Of a stretch of 64,000 nt of DNA, positions 12,331 through 23,166 are shown piece by piece. Position 1 is the stretch's first letter, and each line of letters begins with the position of its first letter. Both the position numbers and the translations under genes were made by a program. Source of the stretch: Marchantia polymorpha subsp. ruderalis (Eukaryota; Streptophyta; Marchantiopsida; Marchantiales; Marchantiaceae); contig AP031355.1 in the NCBI GenBank assembly GCA_037833965.1, forward strand, positions 12,053,501 through 12,117,500, given 5' to 3'. A model generated the notes under the pieces. It saw only the letters and a program-made list of their open reading frames with translations. It did no database searches and was not told the origin of the DNA.

Positions 12331-15300
12331 CTACACTTTGCGAGCACGAGTTCTCTGCTTGGTTGCAAATTGCACAATCTTCTCTTCTACAGGAAGGCCC
12401 TTTCTTCTGCGAACAGAATCAATCAGTTTTCTGGCGGTATTTTGCAGCACACTTGAACCATCACCAAATTCCTCAATTTCTTCCTCTGTCTTGGGAACAA
12501 AAAACGGGTCTTCAGGTATGGACTCCCAGTGGCTCAACACTAGTTGAGGGCTGGCGAATCCTGATGTCTTTCGGCGCAGATCGTCAGCAAACCCAAAACT
12601 TTCTGAAACTGGCATGTAGGCATGAACGATGAACAATGCGGACCCCTCCATCATTTCCTCTTTCAATACTCGTGCTCGCCTTCGGTTCAGCACGGCATAT
12701 ACTTGGCCTAGAAAATCTGGTGTAGTGCTCACTTCACAGAAGTACAGTGCCTCAACGATTCTCGGGTTTCTGGCCAGCACAGCTGCACGGCAAGCCTCCT
12801 TTACACCACTCATGATCTGACCCGAAAGTGCACCGCCATAGTTCTCCACACTGGTACCAGCAGCCGAATCGCTCCCCAGGCCGGAATTCTCAGCAGAATC
12901 TGTACCTGATCTTTCCCGAGTATTGACTGACACCTCTATGCTGAAGGCTAAACCCCACATAGGCTCTTCACAGAGTGGGCCTTGAGCTGTGGCCAACTGG
13001 AAACCAGAGATAACACTACTCTCCAAGCTTTCCACCTCCTTAAACAAAGACGAGTGATCATCACCAGAGGTGCTTCGGTCGGCCTCCTTCTCCACAAGCC
13101 CCAATCTTTCTGACACGAGTGCATAGCCTTTCACTAGAGCAACATCCTCTGCATCCCCGTTCATCGAACTGACAGAAGTGCCACCTTCTTTAACGAGAGG
13201 GCTAGACTCATCAGGGAGAAATAGAAGATTTGGGCCCACACGTCGTGGCCCCAATGCCCATATCCTTTTCAGTTTGCTCATCCACTTCTTGGCTTCTTCC
13301 TTCTTGTTACTGCCATCCTGAACCCCAATGCTGTCTGTATCAATCTCAACGGCAGCTAGCAGACGATTTCGCAGACCTGTAACTGGATCATCTCCACCCT
13401 TTTCTCCCGGGTACGAGCTTGCCTGCCTACTGGTTGTGCTAGGTCTGGAAGCCACCTTGTTACCCTCGATGATGTTTCTAAGTAGGTCATAGCTGCCATC
13501 CAGGACTTGAGTCACAGCAGACGGTAACCTCGAGACCTGGACTCGAATGGTGCAACGCCCATTGGGTGTGACGGTCTGTATTACTCCGTTATGGTTCACG
13601 GCCCCTACTTCCTCCTCTTCTATAGTTTCTCTAAAGGCCACTAGTGGAGGTGATACTTCCAAGTCAACTCGAGCAAAACGTTCCTTCAGGTCCTTGATAC
13701 ATCTTTCTAGATGAACTTCCCCTGCAGCTGCGATCACATGCTCCCCGCTGTTTGACACAGTCACTTCAACAAATGGATCGGCACGATTCAGCAGTCTCAA
13801 ACCTTTGGCGAGGGCTCCCATGTCTGCAGGGTCAGAGGGTTCGATTGCAACTCGGACGATTGGGGCTGCCTGGAACCTCATGCTTGCGAAAGGCCAACAA
13901 TGAGGAGTACTAGAAAGTGTGGCTGTCTTCAAGATTTGTTGGCCAAGGCCCCTGATGGCAATCAAGTGTCCGGCTCTGGCTTCTGACAGCGGTTCTAGCC
14001 CCCTGCCCATCATCAGGTAGACGGATTCGATGGTTGCTACCTGCACGTGCTTGCTGTCCAGCTCGTGCACTGTGGGATCATAAAGGGCAGAGAGAACATA
14101 CATCTTCTGTCCAGCAGAAACCACTCCACTGAACACCCTGGCGAAAGCAAGAAAGCATTCTCGACCACCTGCATCAGTATCTCCTGTACTTATCTCCAAA
14201 TCAGAAATGTGTTGCCCTTGCGCATTTTGTTTGGGCAGCATTTCTATTGGCACAGCCACCATTTTCGACACAAAGATTACACAGGGGGCATCCTCACTGC
14301 GAACACAGCCCTCCACCGCCTTCCTCACTGATTCCAGTTCGCCTTCAATCTTTGTGCTGGCTTCATTCAGCAACTCTTCAGTCGGTAGCAAACGCTCAAC
14401 TCGTTCGGGCATTGCACTTGCAGGATCCGGCAAGCACTCTACGACCATGGACAACACTGCTTCCGATAGAGGCAGCCATCTGCTCATCACGGCTTGCAGC
14501 ACCAATTTCGGATCCTTCTGCTGTAGATCACGTGCTGGTATGGTCAGATTCATGGAGGTGATCATTTTGTTTAGCTTCTCGGCCCCATCTTTGCCTTGAA
14601 CAGCAACATCATACACCTTCCAGAGGGGCTCCAGCACAAACTGAACGAACATGGGCTGATATTTTCCAGCTGCAGCCTTCTTGCCCACGATTTTCTTGGT
14701 TTTGGGTACAAAGTAGTGGTGGCCCCACAAAGCCTTCTTCATGACTTTCGCGCTGGCTCCTAATTTTGCAGCGTATAAATCAGCAAACTGGTCTATCCGA
14801 AAGGCCCATCCATCACCTGCACTGGCGAATGCCACATTTCCTCGCTCTGGAGCAAACGCATCTTCTTCGTCTTCCTCTTCTTCGTCGTCAGCTTCCTCGC
14901 CCGTTGAAGAAGGTTTAGTGAGAATCGAATCCACATCCGACAAATATTTCTCTGACCGGAAGGCATTTATAATGTTATTGACCTCCATGATTATGCTCTG
15001 CAAATTGCACCATTACAACAAGGTCAACGCACAAACTTTTGCTTGATAATTAACTGCCCAGAACTATCTCTCAAATTCACTCACTTATCGTGACTTTGGT
15101 TCCCATCTGTTGCTGATTGACCATCATCCATGAAAGGCTCCTGAATGTCAAATCTGAAGCAAACTACGAAGAAGTAGCTCGTCAGGGACGGCCAGATATA
15201 CAGGCGGATATCAGGTCTCACTTATCACTCGTCCATACTCTTCGTGTAAACCCTTTCCTCTTTTCCCGTCAAATTGAACGGATTCACGGTTTTGAACAGT

Positions 15301-15953
15301 TTGAATTAACCGTTGCGATGACAATCAGATCTACAGGGCAACAGCCCACACGAAATCCCAATCCCATATCACCAGTAACAGGCCATTCTGTTTTCAAATT
15401 AGCCCGTCGAACCCAATGACGAATCTTCAGTCACTAGACAGGAGGTTGAGGGATCTTCTACTGAGCATTCTGGAATTCAAACATAAACACAAACCTGACA
15501 GCGAGCGTAAGCCTCGGCAGGAGTAAATTTCAGCTCGGTGATAAGTCGATCAATTTTGTTGAGAACTAAGCAGGGCCTGAGGCGCTCCAACCAAGCTTGT
15601 CGTAGTACAGCATGTGTTTGAATGTGCACTCCTTCACAAGTATCCACCAGAACCAGAGCGCCATCGCTCAGCCTCACAGCTGTAGAAACCTCACTGCAGA
15701 AATCCACGTGTCCCGGCGAATCTATCAGATTGATGACATGATCTTTGAATCTAAGACGAATGCACGCACTCTTCATGGTGATTGCCCGTTGTTGCTCGTC
15801 GTCCCTGTAATCCAAGAACCTCAATTTGCCCGCCTGTCGAGAATGCACCAATCCTCCACCCGCGGCTGCAATTAGATGGTCTGCCATCGTTGTCTTCCCA
15901 TGATCCACATGGGCTAAAATGCAGATATTTCTGATGGAGCTTGCCGGCTCCAT
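12331..15953 (-). CDS. EFL1: EFL1, elongation factor 2-like GTPase of 60S maturation
   Basis: Two exons on the minus strand, 15495-15953 and 12331-14997, join in phase 0 across a 497-bp GT-AG intron and give 1041 residues, close to other plant EFL1 proteins. Exon 1 holds the GTPase core: P-loop AHVDHGKTT (residues 14-22), switch I region with RAITMKSA (56-63), DSPGHVDF (78-85) and NKID (132-135). Exon 2 begins with the EFL1-type continuation after EAYARCQ, then an acidic insert rich in Asp/Glu (about residues 170-185), and later the EF2-like domains, including [10 protein letters not shown] and [14 protein letters not shown]1 (Ria1 in yeast) works with SBDS to release eIF6/Tif6 from pre-60S subunits in the cytoplasm. 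EF2 itself is excluded by the acidic insert and the KRTRARKV tail, which lacks EF2's C-terminus. Telo-box motifs upstream fit a ribosome-biogenesis gene. Confidence 0.95.
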
Positions 15954-16568
15954 TGGAATCCGATGGGACCTTTAATTTCAATCTACCACCTATTCGACAA
16001 TTGGCCAATTCGTCCGCTTAAACACGCTTCTCTACACGGGTATTCTTCTGGGGGTACAGTTCTCGAAATATTAAACACAATGATCAACGAAAATGGAACA
16101 AAATCTCGTTCTCTGAACCCTAAGCTGCTCCGCAGCTGCAGCTCTCGTTCAAAAATGCTTGTCCGTAGTGGTCTGACAATGATTCTATGCAATCCTCCGA
16201 CCCCCAACGTCCTTTTCCAATGAAATAGCTCTGTTCTCCGTGTGAGAGAGCAAATTGCGCACTCCACATTTCCGCCGATTCAATCCTCCTGCCTGAATGA
16301 TCGGCAACTGTAAAACCTTGCGGAAGGTGGACTGCCCGCCGGAATTCGGGCGATAGTCTTCGATGCTGTGATACTGACGACAGGGTCGAGTGTTCTTGTT
16401 CGCAATTCTCGGCCGTCAGAGGAATACACTTCAAGTGCTATTGTGGAAAGAGTGTTCTCCGCTATGATAGTAAAAATATCCGCTCATGTTTCTTCGTCAC
16501 ATTCAGGCGTTTTGGAGGGTGATGAAGATTTTCTCCTCGTATTCTTCGTATAAACCTTCACCTCTACG

Positions 16569-16611
16569 CTAGGGTTAGGGTTTTCCTGTTAACTGGGGTT
16601 TAGGGGTTTTA
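16569..16611 (-). promoter_or_regulatory. Two telo-box motifs upstream of EFL1
   Basis: On the minus strand this reads TAAAACCCCTAAACCCC, then a short gap, then AAAACCCTAACCCTAG. AAACCCTAA is the plant telo-box (interstitial telomere motif), known to be enriched near the start sites of ribosomal-protein and translation genes. It lies about 615 bp above the EFL1 ATG, a plausible core promoter if the 5' UTR is several hundred bases or contains an intron. Confidence 0.6.
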
Positions 16612-17014
16612 TCGCAGTTGTGACTACAAGGCTGATGATTTAGTTTTCTTGTTGCTGAAGAGAGTGAATGAGTTGAAATTTGGAGAATATACAACTTAGG
16701 TACTGTTTAGTTGAAGAAAAGTCTACGAGAATGTGTTTTCACCAAACTTGCAATATAGAGAATTGTGCGATGTAATGTTGAGATTGGGACTAGTGTTAAA
16801 GTTTGATGAAGGAGTGCTATATTTCACACTTCGCTTGGTAGTTGACATAATATTTTTGTGGTCGATTTTGCGTTTGCATAGTCCGACAGATTTTTGTATG
16901 GTGTATTCCTCGTGTAGAGTGTGAGCGTCTACTAAGTTAGTAGTCAAACACATTTGCCAGTGGTACGCTTTTCGTTTCGGCAAACTTCACGCTTACGGGT
17001 TGACATAGAGAAAC

Positions 17015-17080
17015 ATGACTTTGGCCTCACATGAGGAGTTTGTGCATATGACTTTGGCCTCACATGAGGAGTTTATGCAT
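17015..17080. repeat. 33-bp tandem duplication
   Basis: Two head-to-tail 33-bp copies (17015-17047 and 17048-17080) differ by one base (G to A in the GTTTGTGCAT/GTTTATGCAT end) and are followed by the first bases of a third copy. Because 33 is a multiple of three the surrounding small frame stays open, but nothing else suggests coding. Confidence 0.9.
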
Positions 17081-17814
17081 ATGACCTTAAACGCAGTATA
17101 CATTGCATGGTGCAGTGATATACATCGAACTTTGCTCACGATACATCACTTCGATATAGACTGCGCAATAGGCGAGTATTCACCTTTCGGTACATACAGT
17201 AAGTGAAAAAATATACGTCTTTATCTTCATGTGGTAGTTGCAAGCTGCAATTTGTCGTTCACGGTCCTAGAGCTGTGTTCTTGCCAGCAGCATTTTTCAG
17301 TGCATTTGAACGTACCTTTTCACCAATTGTCACGACATTGATCTGCGCACTATCCCTTCTACCAAATCTAAAAAAGTACAGAACTCAAGTGAACAAGCTC
17401 TGGACATTTTGTAAAAGTAATCATCATTGCTACTTGGGAATTGTGAAGATGTATATGTGCCACTAATTTGCCGCTAACAATACGGAATCCCATAATGGAC
17501 ACAGCTGCACAGTTCCAGTACATTTGCCAATCGAAATCACAAGCACGTTGAACATTGGACGGGAGACGTAGAGAGTGTTATGGTAACAAAACCCGTTGTA
17601 GTAAATAATCCGACAGCAGGCTGCTGCTTTAACTGTACATATATCTAATGTAAACTAGCTACTACCTGAACAATACAGGTCACTGTCAAATCTAATCTTC
17701 CGACTGACTGCAAACATTCTTCTTCTGCGACGTATTTCATATGGTGATGGCAATTTTAACAACTTCATCTGTTCCTTTTACACCTATGAATTTGTCTGTA
17801 CACCAATATGAGGC

Positions 17815-18995
17815 TTACTTCTTGAGAGAGTCCGCAACACCCTGGAATGCGCCCCTAACGGTCTCAGTTGCCTGTGCATCAGAAACAACCAGTCTTGACT
17901 TTCAATACAACATCTTTTTTTCAGTCACACTTTTTCATCTATAAATATCGCAGTCAGCAGCACCGTACCGCAGGTTCAATTTGTATTTTTGACGACTATT
18001 TTAGTAAAGCACAACATCATCATCATCTTCCGTATTGTTAGATGTTCAGAAACACGGTTTCAGATTACGCTAGAGCCAACATGGAGTCGACTTCAATCGA
18101 CGACATACTTCTTTGCTTAACCACTGAATACTTCTTGGAGCACGACAGAGTCAGATTTTGCATCCGAGGCAAAAATCTGGAGCAATAAGACATACCACCG
18201 ATATTAATTCCCTCAAAGCCGAATTTCCGATTGAGGTGTAAACGCAAGCATCAACTTTCAGCACTACCAACTGAACAGACCCTAGGTTATTGAAAAGCTG
18301 TCTTAAACGGCGATTCAAGATAGCCTCTACTTTCTGCTGTATTGCATGGTTTTAGGGATCGAAATTAAAGCAATGCAATTAGAATCCACAAACATTCTAG
18401 GCATTCTGACAGCGACTATTCCAAACGATATTTTGACAGTGGGAGTGGCAGCTCAGATATTGGCAAGGGAAAGGTAAATAGGTGACTTTACCTGCTGCAG
18501 GAAGGTGGCAGATTTCTCCTTACCCACTTCAGCCTTCTCTCCTGCCTCCTGCCCAGCTTCTGAGGCAGACTTTTTACCCTCGTCCTTCTTCTCGGCAGCC
18601 TTGTCCCCCAATTGTACGGCCTTGTCCTTAGCTGCTTGGCTGGTCTCAGAGGCGCTTTGCTTGGACTCGTCCTTTTTGGCCTGCGCAGCATCGGCTGCCT
18701 CCTCCGCCTTCTTCTGGGCTGTGGAACCAGCTTCGTTTGCCTTATCCTTGGCAGCTTCAGTAGTCTCAGAAGCACTTCTCTTGGTTTGCTCCCATGCATG
18801 CCCTGCCTTGTCCTTGGCAGCTTGGGCAGACTCTGAGATTTTCTGGCCAGCGTTATCAGCTTTCTCCTTCACATTCTCCTTCAAATTGTAGGCATGGTCT
18901 TGAGCCTGGTCAGCTTTCTCTTGTCCGGCAGCTTTCGCCTTCTCTGTCTTATCGGCTGCGGTGTTGTATGAGTCCTTGTACTGGTTGCCGGCCAT
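17815..18995 (-). CDS. LEA group-3 (LEA_4 type) protein
   Basis: Two exons on the minus strand: 18492-18995 (168 codons) and 17815-17871 (19 codons with stop), joined in phase 0 across a 620-bp GT-AG intron, giving 186 residues. The start is the ATG at 18995 (MAGNQYKDSY). Nearly the whole of exon 1 is an Ala/Lys/Glu/Asp-rich amphipathic 11-residue repeat with units such as AKDKANEAGST, AKDKAVQLGDK and SASETSQ, the signature of group-3 LEA proteins. Such proteins are disordered when hydrated, fold into helices on drying, and protect membranes and enzymes. No signal or transit peptide is seen, so cytosolic location is likely. The small second exon encodes a short tail ending GVADSLKK. Two tandem G-boxes lie about 950 bp upstream and would fit abscisic-acid or dehydration control. 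Confidence 0.88.
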
Positions 18996-21900
18996 TTTCA
19001 AAAAAAGTTCGAGATCTTCGACCTAAAGGTAATAACCTGAAAGTACGTACAGCCACAAGCTTGGTTGGAAACCAGTACCAAAGTTAAATACATTCTTGCA
19101 TCCGATACGATCTAACATGTCCTTGAACAGCTTGTTCACCTCCAAATACAGTTGCGCCATTACGTGCACTTTTGTATATTAGTTTCCACTCAGAACTAGA
19201 AAAAGGGAGAATTCCAAGGTCTGCATCTGAGTCTGATGGACCCACAAAGTACCTTGGCTGGAATCACTAGACACCAGAATAACTCCAGGCCTTTCTTCAC
19301 AAACCAATTTCTTGCAATGAAGCCAAGAAGTCTGACCAACAAGAACTATGACATTGATTCTAGACATGATCGCTGCTGTAGTGACCAGCGAAATGGGATA
19401 GCAAGCTGCTGTCAGGAAGAAGAGGTAGACTCGGGATATTCTTCAGTGATGAGTAATCCAGATTTATGGCCGTCAAAGCAAAACAAAAAAGTGAAGGCAC
19501 AGAAAAACTGCTCTCAAACAGGTCTACTCTTACAAACTCATGCCGGGCTGAGGCACTCAGCTTGTCGAATGGCACAGACTGACTATGACAGTAAGTAAGT
19601 CGATGTCATTCCCTTCAAAAATATTACTCAGCTGTCATTACCACTAACTTACGTCCATAGTTCACATTAACATTCACGGACGCTGAAATTTAGAGAAACA
19701 TGGTTTTGACCAGATTGAAAGGCCCACACACTTACAAAGGAGTAGAGCAGCGACTTGGATTGCGACCCGTACTCAGATCTGCAGAGACAAATGAAAACTG
19801 GCGATATGACGAAAAGATGGCAACGCAAAACTCGAAGGTGAATGGAAGCAGGAGGTGGCGAAATCCGAGTCTCCGGACGAAAGGGACGTCGAGCTTATAA
19901 GTGGGAGGAAGGTCGCAGAGGCAAGCACGGGACTTTGACAGGTGCACGTGCACGTGTTGCAAAACTGGAGTCCGACATGGAGTGCCTGCTCAGTCCGACA
20001 TGGAGAGTGACGCGTGGTGTCTATGGATTGACATCCGCTGTGGCAGTTCTGTTCTCGTTGGGAGTTAGCCGTTTTTGTCAGGTGACGGAGAATAAAAGCG
20101 TCACGGAACGAACGTAGAGTTCATTGTGTTCACACGCCCTTTCTTTTCCGCTTCTTTGGATGGGTGTTATGCCATGCCTTTCGATTTTTTTTGTTCATTC
20201 TAAGCAAAGAGGGGAGCTCCTACCCACGTGCATTACTTGAGACGAAGGTGATTTGTCCAAAACCTTATAACGGTTCTTGGGACCGTGATTAGGAGTTAAA
20301 GAAAATAATTGTAACTACACGAGAGATGAGAAGTGACATAAAACTGAAAAAATAATACATAATTTAAAACACCCGCTTCCACAGTAAAAGCGACCGATAC
20401 TAAATCCTACTCTTTTTGTTTTCTTCTAAAGTTGCCTCCATGTGTCTGCAGATTTCCTGTGATTTCTCTTCTGCATGATATGGAGAATTCTTGGCAGTAC
20501 ATGGCAGTCCATAAGCACGGAAGGAAAAAATCAGGAAAATCAATTGGAACTATAAGCCAGAGGGCCAAGTAGATAAGAAAAGGGATGAGAAGAATAATTA
20601 TCGCGTTTATCATCAATCAAATATTATAAATAATTTGTGGATCATGAATAAGAAATTAAAAAAATTAGACTGCACAAAGATTTTATCAAAATATATTACA
20701 AAATGAATTGCTTTTTTTGAAACTATCTACAATGAAATGTTAGCATGTAATACTATTTAAATTGTAATCTAAGATAAATAAAAAATGCTAGATTTTATTA
20801 TATCAATAACTAACATATTGATCTACCTTTTCAAATTCTTATAATTTGCAAAATATTGCACCTTTTCAAAAAATTTAAATAACTATGATTCATGATATAT
20901 ATTAATAGATTCATATTTTCAAAATTACGTATATTCTTTAAAAAAATAATAAAACATAACTTCTTCTAATTTTTTACCAATTAAATGCAAATTAGCATGA
21001 ATTTATTATATTATGTCATTGATTTTTCATCATCAAGATGTAATGTTGTGGTTGATTATATGCTTAAAGTTGTTATCAATCAAAGCTGCATTTATTATAT
21101 TTTGATCAATTTGAAATTAATTCATTTTAAATAAAATTTATTTTTTATTATTAACAATTTGTCATATTAAAATGATAATCTTTTGGAATCTTTCATATTA
21201 CATAATATGCTACCTTCAAACTTGAAATAAAAAATTGATAATGATCATGAATTGTGTGACATATTCTAAATTCATTCATTCAACATGATTCAACATTGAA
21301 AATTTAAATTTAAATTTAAATTTTGGCTATTAACTATTGAAAGTTCAATAAAAAAAATTTAACGTTTGAGTTTGAAGTTAAAAAATTTTTAATCGAATTT
21401 TCAAAAATTACTTATGATCAAGTCTTGATTTCATGTGATTTTTAAAATAGGTAATTTGATATATAATCAATTACAACAATTTCTTTTCAAAAATTATAAG
21501 CTTTTGATATTTATGAAGGAAGATAAATTTTAATGAATTTTATTGATCAAAATATATGATTGAAGATCAGTATGCAATATTAGGAGGCGTTCGAGGCTGC
21601 TACTGGTGGCCGGGATTTATCGAGGGATGTTGTTCAAATCTTTGTTTTTCCCCAAATGTGAAGTCGGGTGTCTCGTCCTCTATGCTCGTCAATGGCGCTG
21701 ATGAATTGCTCCCCTTCCATTAGCACCCACTACTAGTTGGTGTTGCACACAGCAGCTCCACGTCGAGATCACTCATTCACAAGAGTGTTGCAAGCGCTAG
21801 AGATTATGCCTTACAGTGAATTGAGCATCGATTGGTCGTGCACCTTACGTCCGAGAAATTGGTCCATGGATCCCGAATTTGCGCGACATACTCTTCGAAC

Positions 21901-22993
21901 TGGCAGTGTTGTGGCTAGCACCAAATTGACATAATTTGTCTCGACCCTTGACTTCCTCCGGTTCCATGCACCATGAGATGAAAAGCAGAAAAGTCTTAAA
22001 ATCTATTTGCAAATTGTAGAAGAATTTCAAAAACTCCATAGATTTAGCAAACAGGTTGATCGCCCTTAGTCCAGATTTCTTTTTTGTAACGTATAGTAAT
22101 GTGAGGGATAATTAACCTAAACTGAGATATAACTAGCAGTTCACTTTAATAATATTTTATAATCATAATTTTAAATCATATATCATATGCATGATAATCA
22201 TTTATTAAGGAATACCATAAGATTATATGCATCTAAAAAAAATAAAAAAAATAATTCTTATTATTCATAGCATGTTACAAATCTTTGAAGAGTTTGATAT
22301 GAATATCAAATTCTTGATATGTTTATAAAAATATTAAATTTCACAAATCATAACTTGTACATGTAAATAAATGATATTGTAAATCAAGATTTAAAGTTAA
22401 CAAAAAATATACATGAATCTTCAAAGATTGGGTTTCTAAGAAGCTTTGACTTCTTCATTTCATACATATGTTTTCATGATGTGCTTTTATTTCATCTTTT
22501 GCAACTGGATGTTATTGATGTACAATCTTTGCATAAAGGCCATAAATTAATTGAATTGTCCTCAATCATTTTGCTTGCATCAAATTTGTAGTTTGAAATA
22601 TACTTGGAGGTTTCATAATAAATCAATGGTTTAATTTGAAAACATATCAGAAAAGCTTTGTCTTTCAAGTAAACTATCAATGTTTGATGTTCAGACTAAA
22701 TGATGTATTCAATGATTACATACTTTTGTTTTGAAGTAATTATAGCAAACGCTACTTGAACATACACTAACATTTTTATTGATTAACATATTATCAACAT
22801 GTAACACTCCCTTGTCAAATATATTGTTTACAATGTGTTATAGATTTTTTTTGATAACTCTGAATTTTGTTACAAACTTGAGTGATACCTGAGAATTCAA
22901 TACTAATAATAATCTCAAAAGTGAAAAATATAATGATAGTAATCTTGTTTCACTTTGGAGTTATCATTACTTGTAAACAATACATCGAGAACG
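18996..22993. other. LEA upstream region and AT-rich island
   Basis: 18996-20280 is the presumed LEA promoter and leader, with the G-boxes at 19945-19956. About 20290-22990 is an AT-rich, low-complexity island with no coding frame, interrupted by a roughly 400-bp segment of normal base composition at about 21570-21970. An AAATTT microsatellite lies at 21301-21323. The island stops abruptly at the tRNA pair. Confidence 0.6.
19945..19956. promoter_or_regulatory. Tandem G-boxes (CACGTGCACGTG)
   Basis: Two palindromic CACGTG hexamers sit head to tail. Each contains an ACGTG core, the abscisic-acid response element recognised by bZIP factors. They lie about 950 bp above the LEA start codon. A role in LEA regulation is inferred from position and gene type. 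Confidence 0.5.
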
Positions 22994-22998
22994 AAAAA
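22994..22998 (-). terminator. RNA polymerase III T-run after tRNA-Ser
   Basis: Five T residues on the minus strand begin 6 bases past the tRNA-Ser 3' end. A run of four or more T is the usual Pol III stop. No such run lies between the two tRNAs. Confidence 0.75.
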
Positions 22999-23003
22999 TG
23001 CTG

Positions 23004-23085
23004 CGTGGCCGGCAGGATTCGAACCTGCGCGGGCAAAGCCCACATGATTTCTAGTCATGCCCGATAACCACTCCGGCACGGCCAC
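23004..23085 (-). tRNA. tRNA-Ser (AGA)
   Basis: 82 nt on the minus strand. Acceptor GTGGCCG pairs with CGGCCAC, with G as discriminator base. The anticodon arm is CATGA-CTAGAAA-TCATG, so the anticodon is AGA. A long variable arm (GGGC TTT GCCC) is present, as in class II tRNA-Ser. The T arm is GCAGG-TTCGAAT-CCTGC. No intron. All stems pair well, so the gene looks functional. Confidence 0.97.
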
Positions 23086-23092
23086 GAGGAGC

Positions 23093-23166
23093 TGCTTCCA
23101 CTGAGAGTTGAACTCAGGACCTCCCGCTTACTAAACGGGTGCTCTAGCCAACTGAGCTATAGAAGC
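23093..23166 (-). tRNA. tRNA-Thr (AGU)
   Basis: 74 nt on the minus strand, lying 7 nt upstream of the tRNA-Ser. Acceptor GCTTCTA pairs with TGGAAGC, discriminator A. The anticodon arm is CCCGT-TTAGTAA-GCGGG, giving anticodon AGT. The T arm is CTGAG-TTCAACT-CTCAG. No intron. Confidence 0.97.

Larger units (their letters stand above)
15954..17814. other. Upstream region of EFL1 and 3' flank of the LEA gene
   Basis: No gene recognised. The left part is the EFL1 leader and promoter, including the telo-boxes at 16569-16611. The right part holds a 33-bp tandem duplication at 17015-17080 and the presumed 3' UTR of the LEA gene. Confidence 0.55.
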
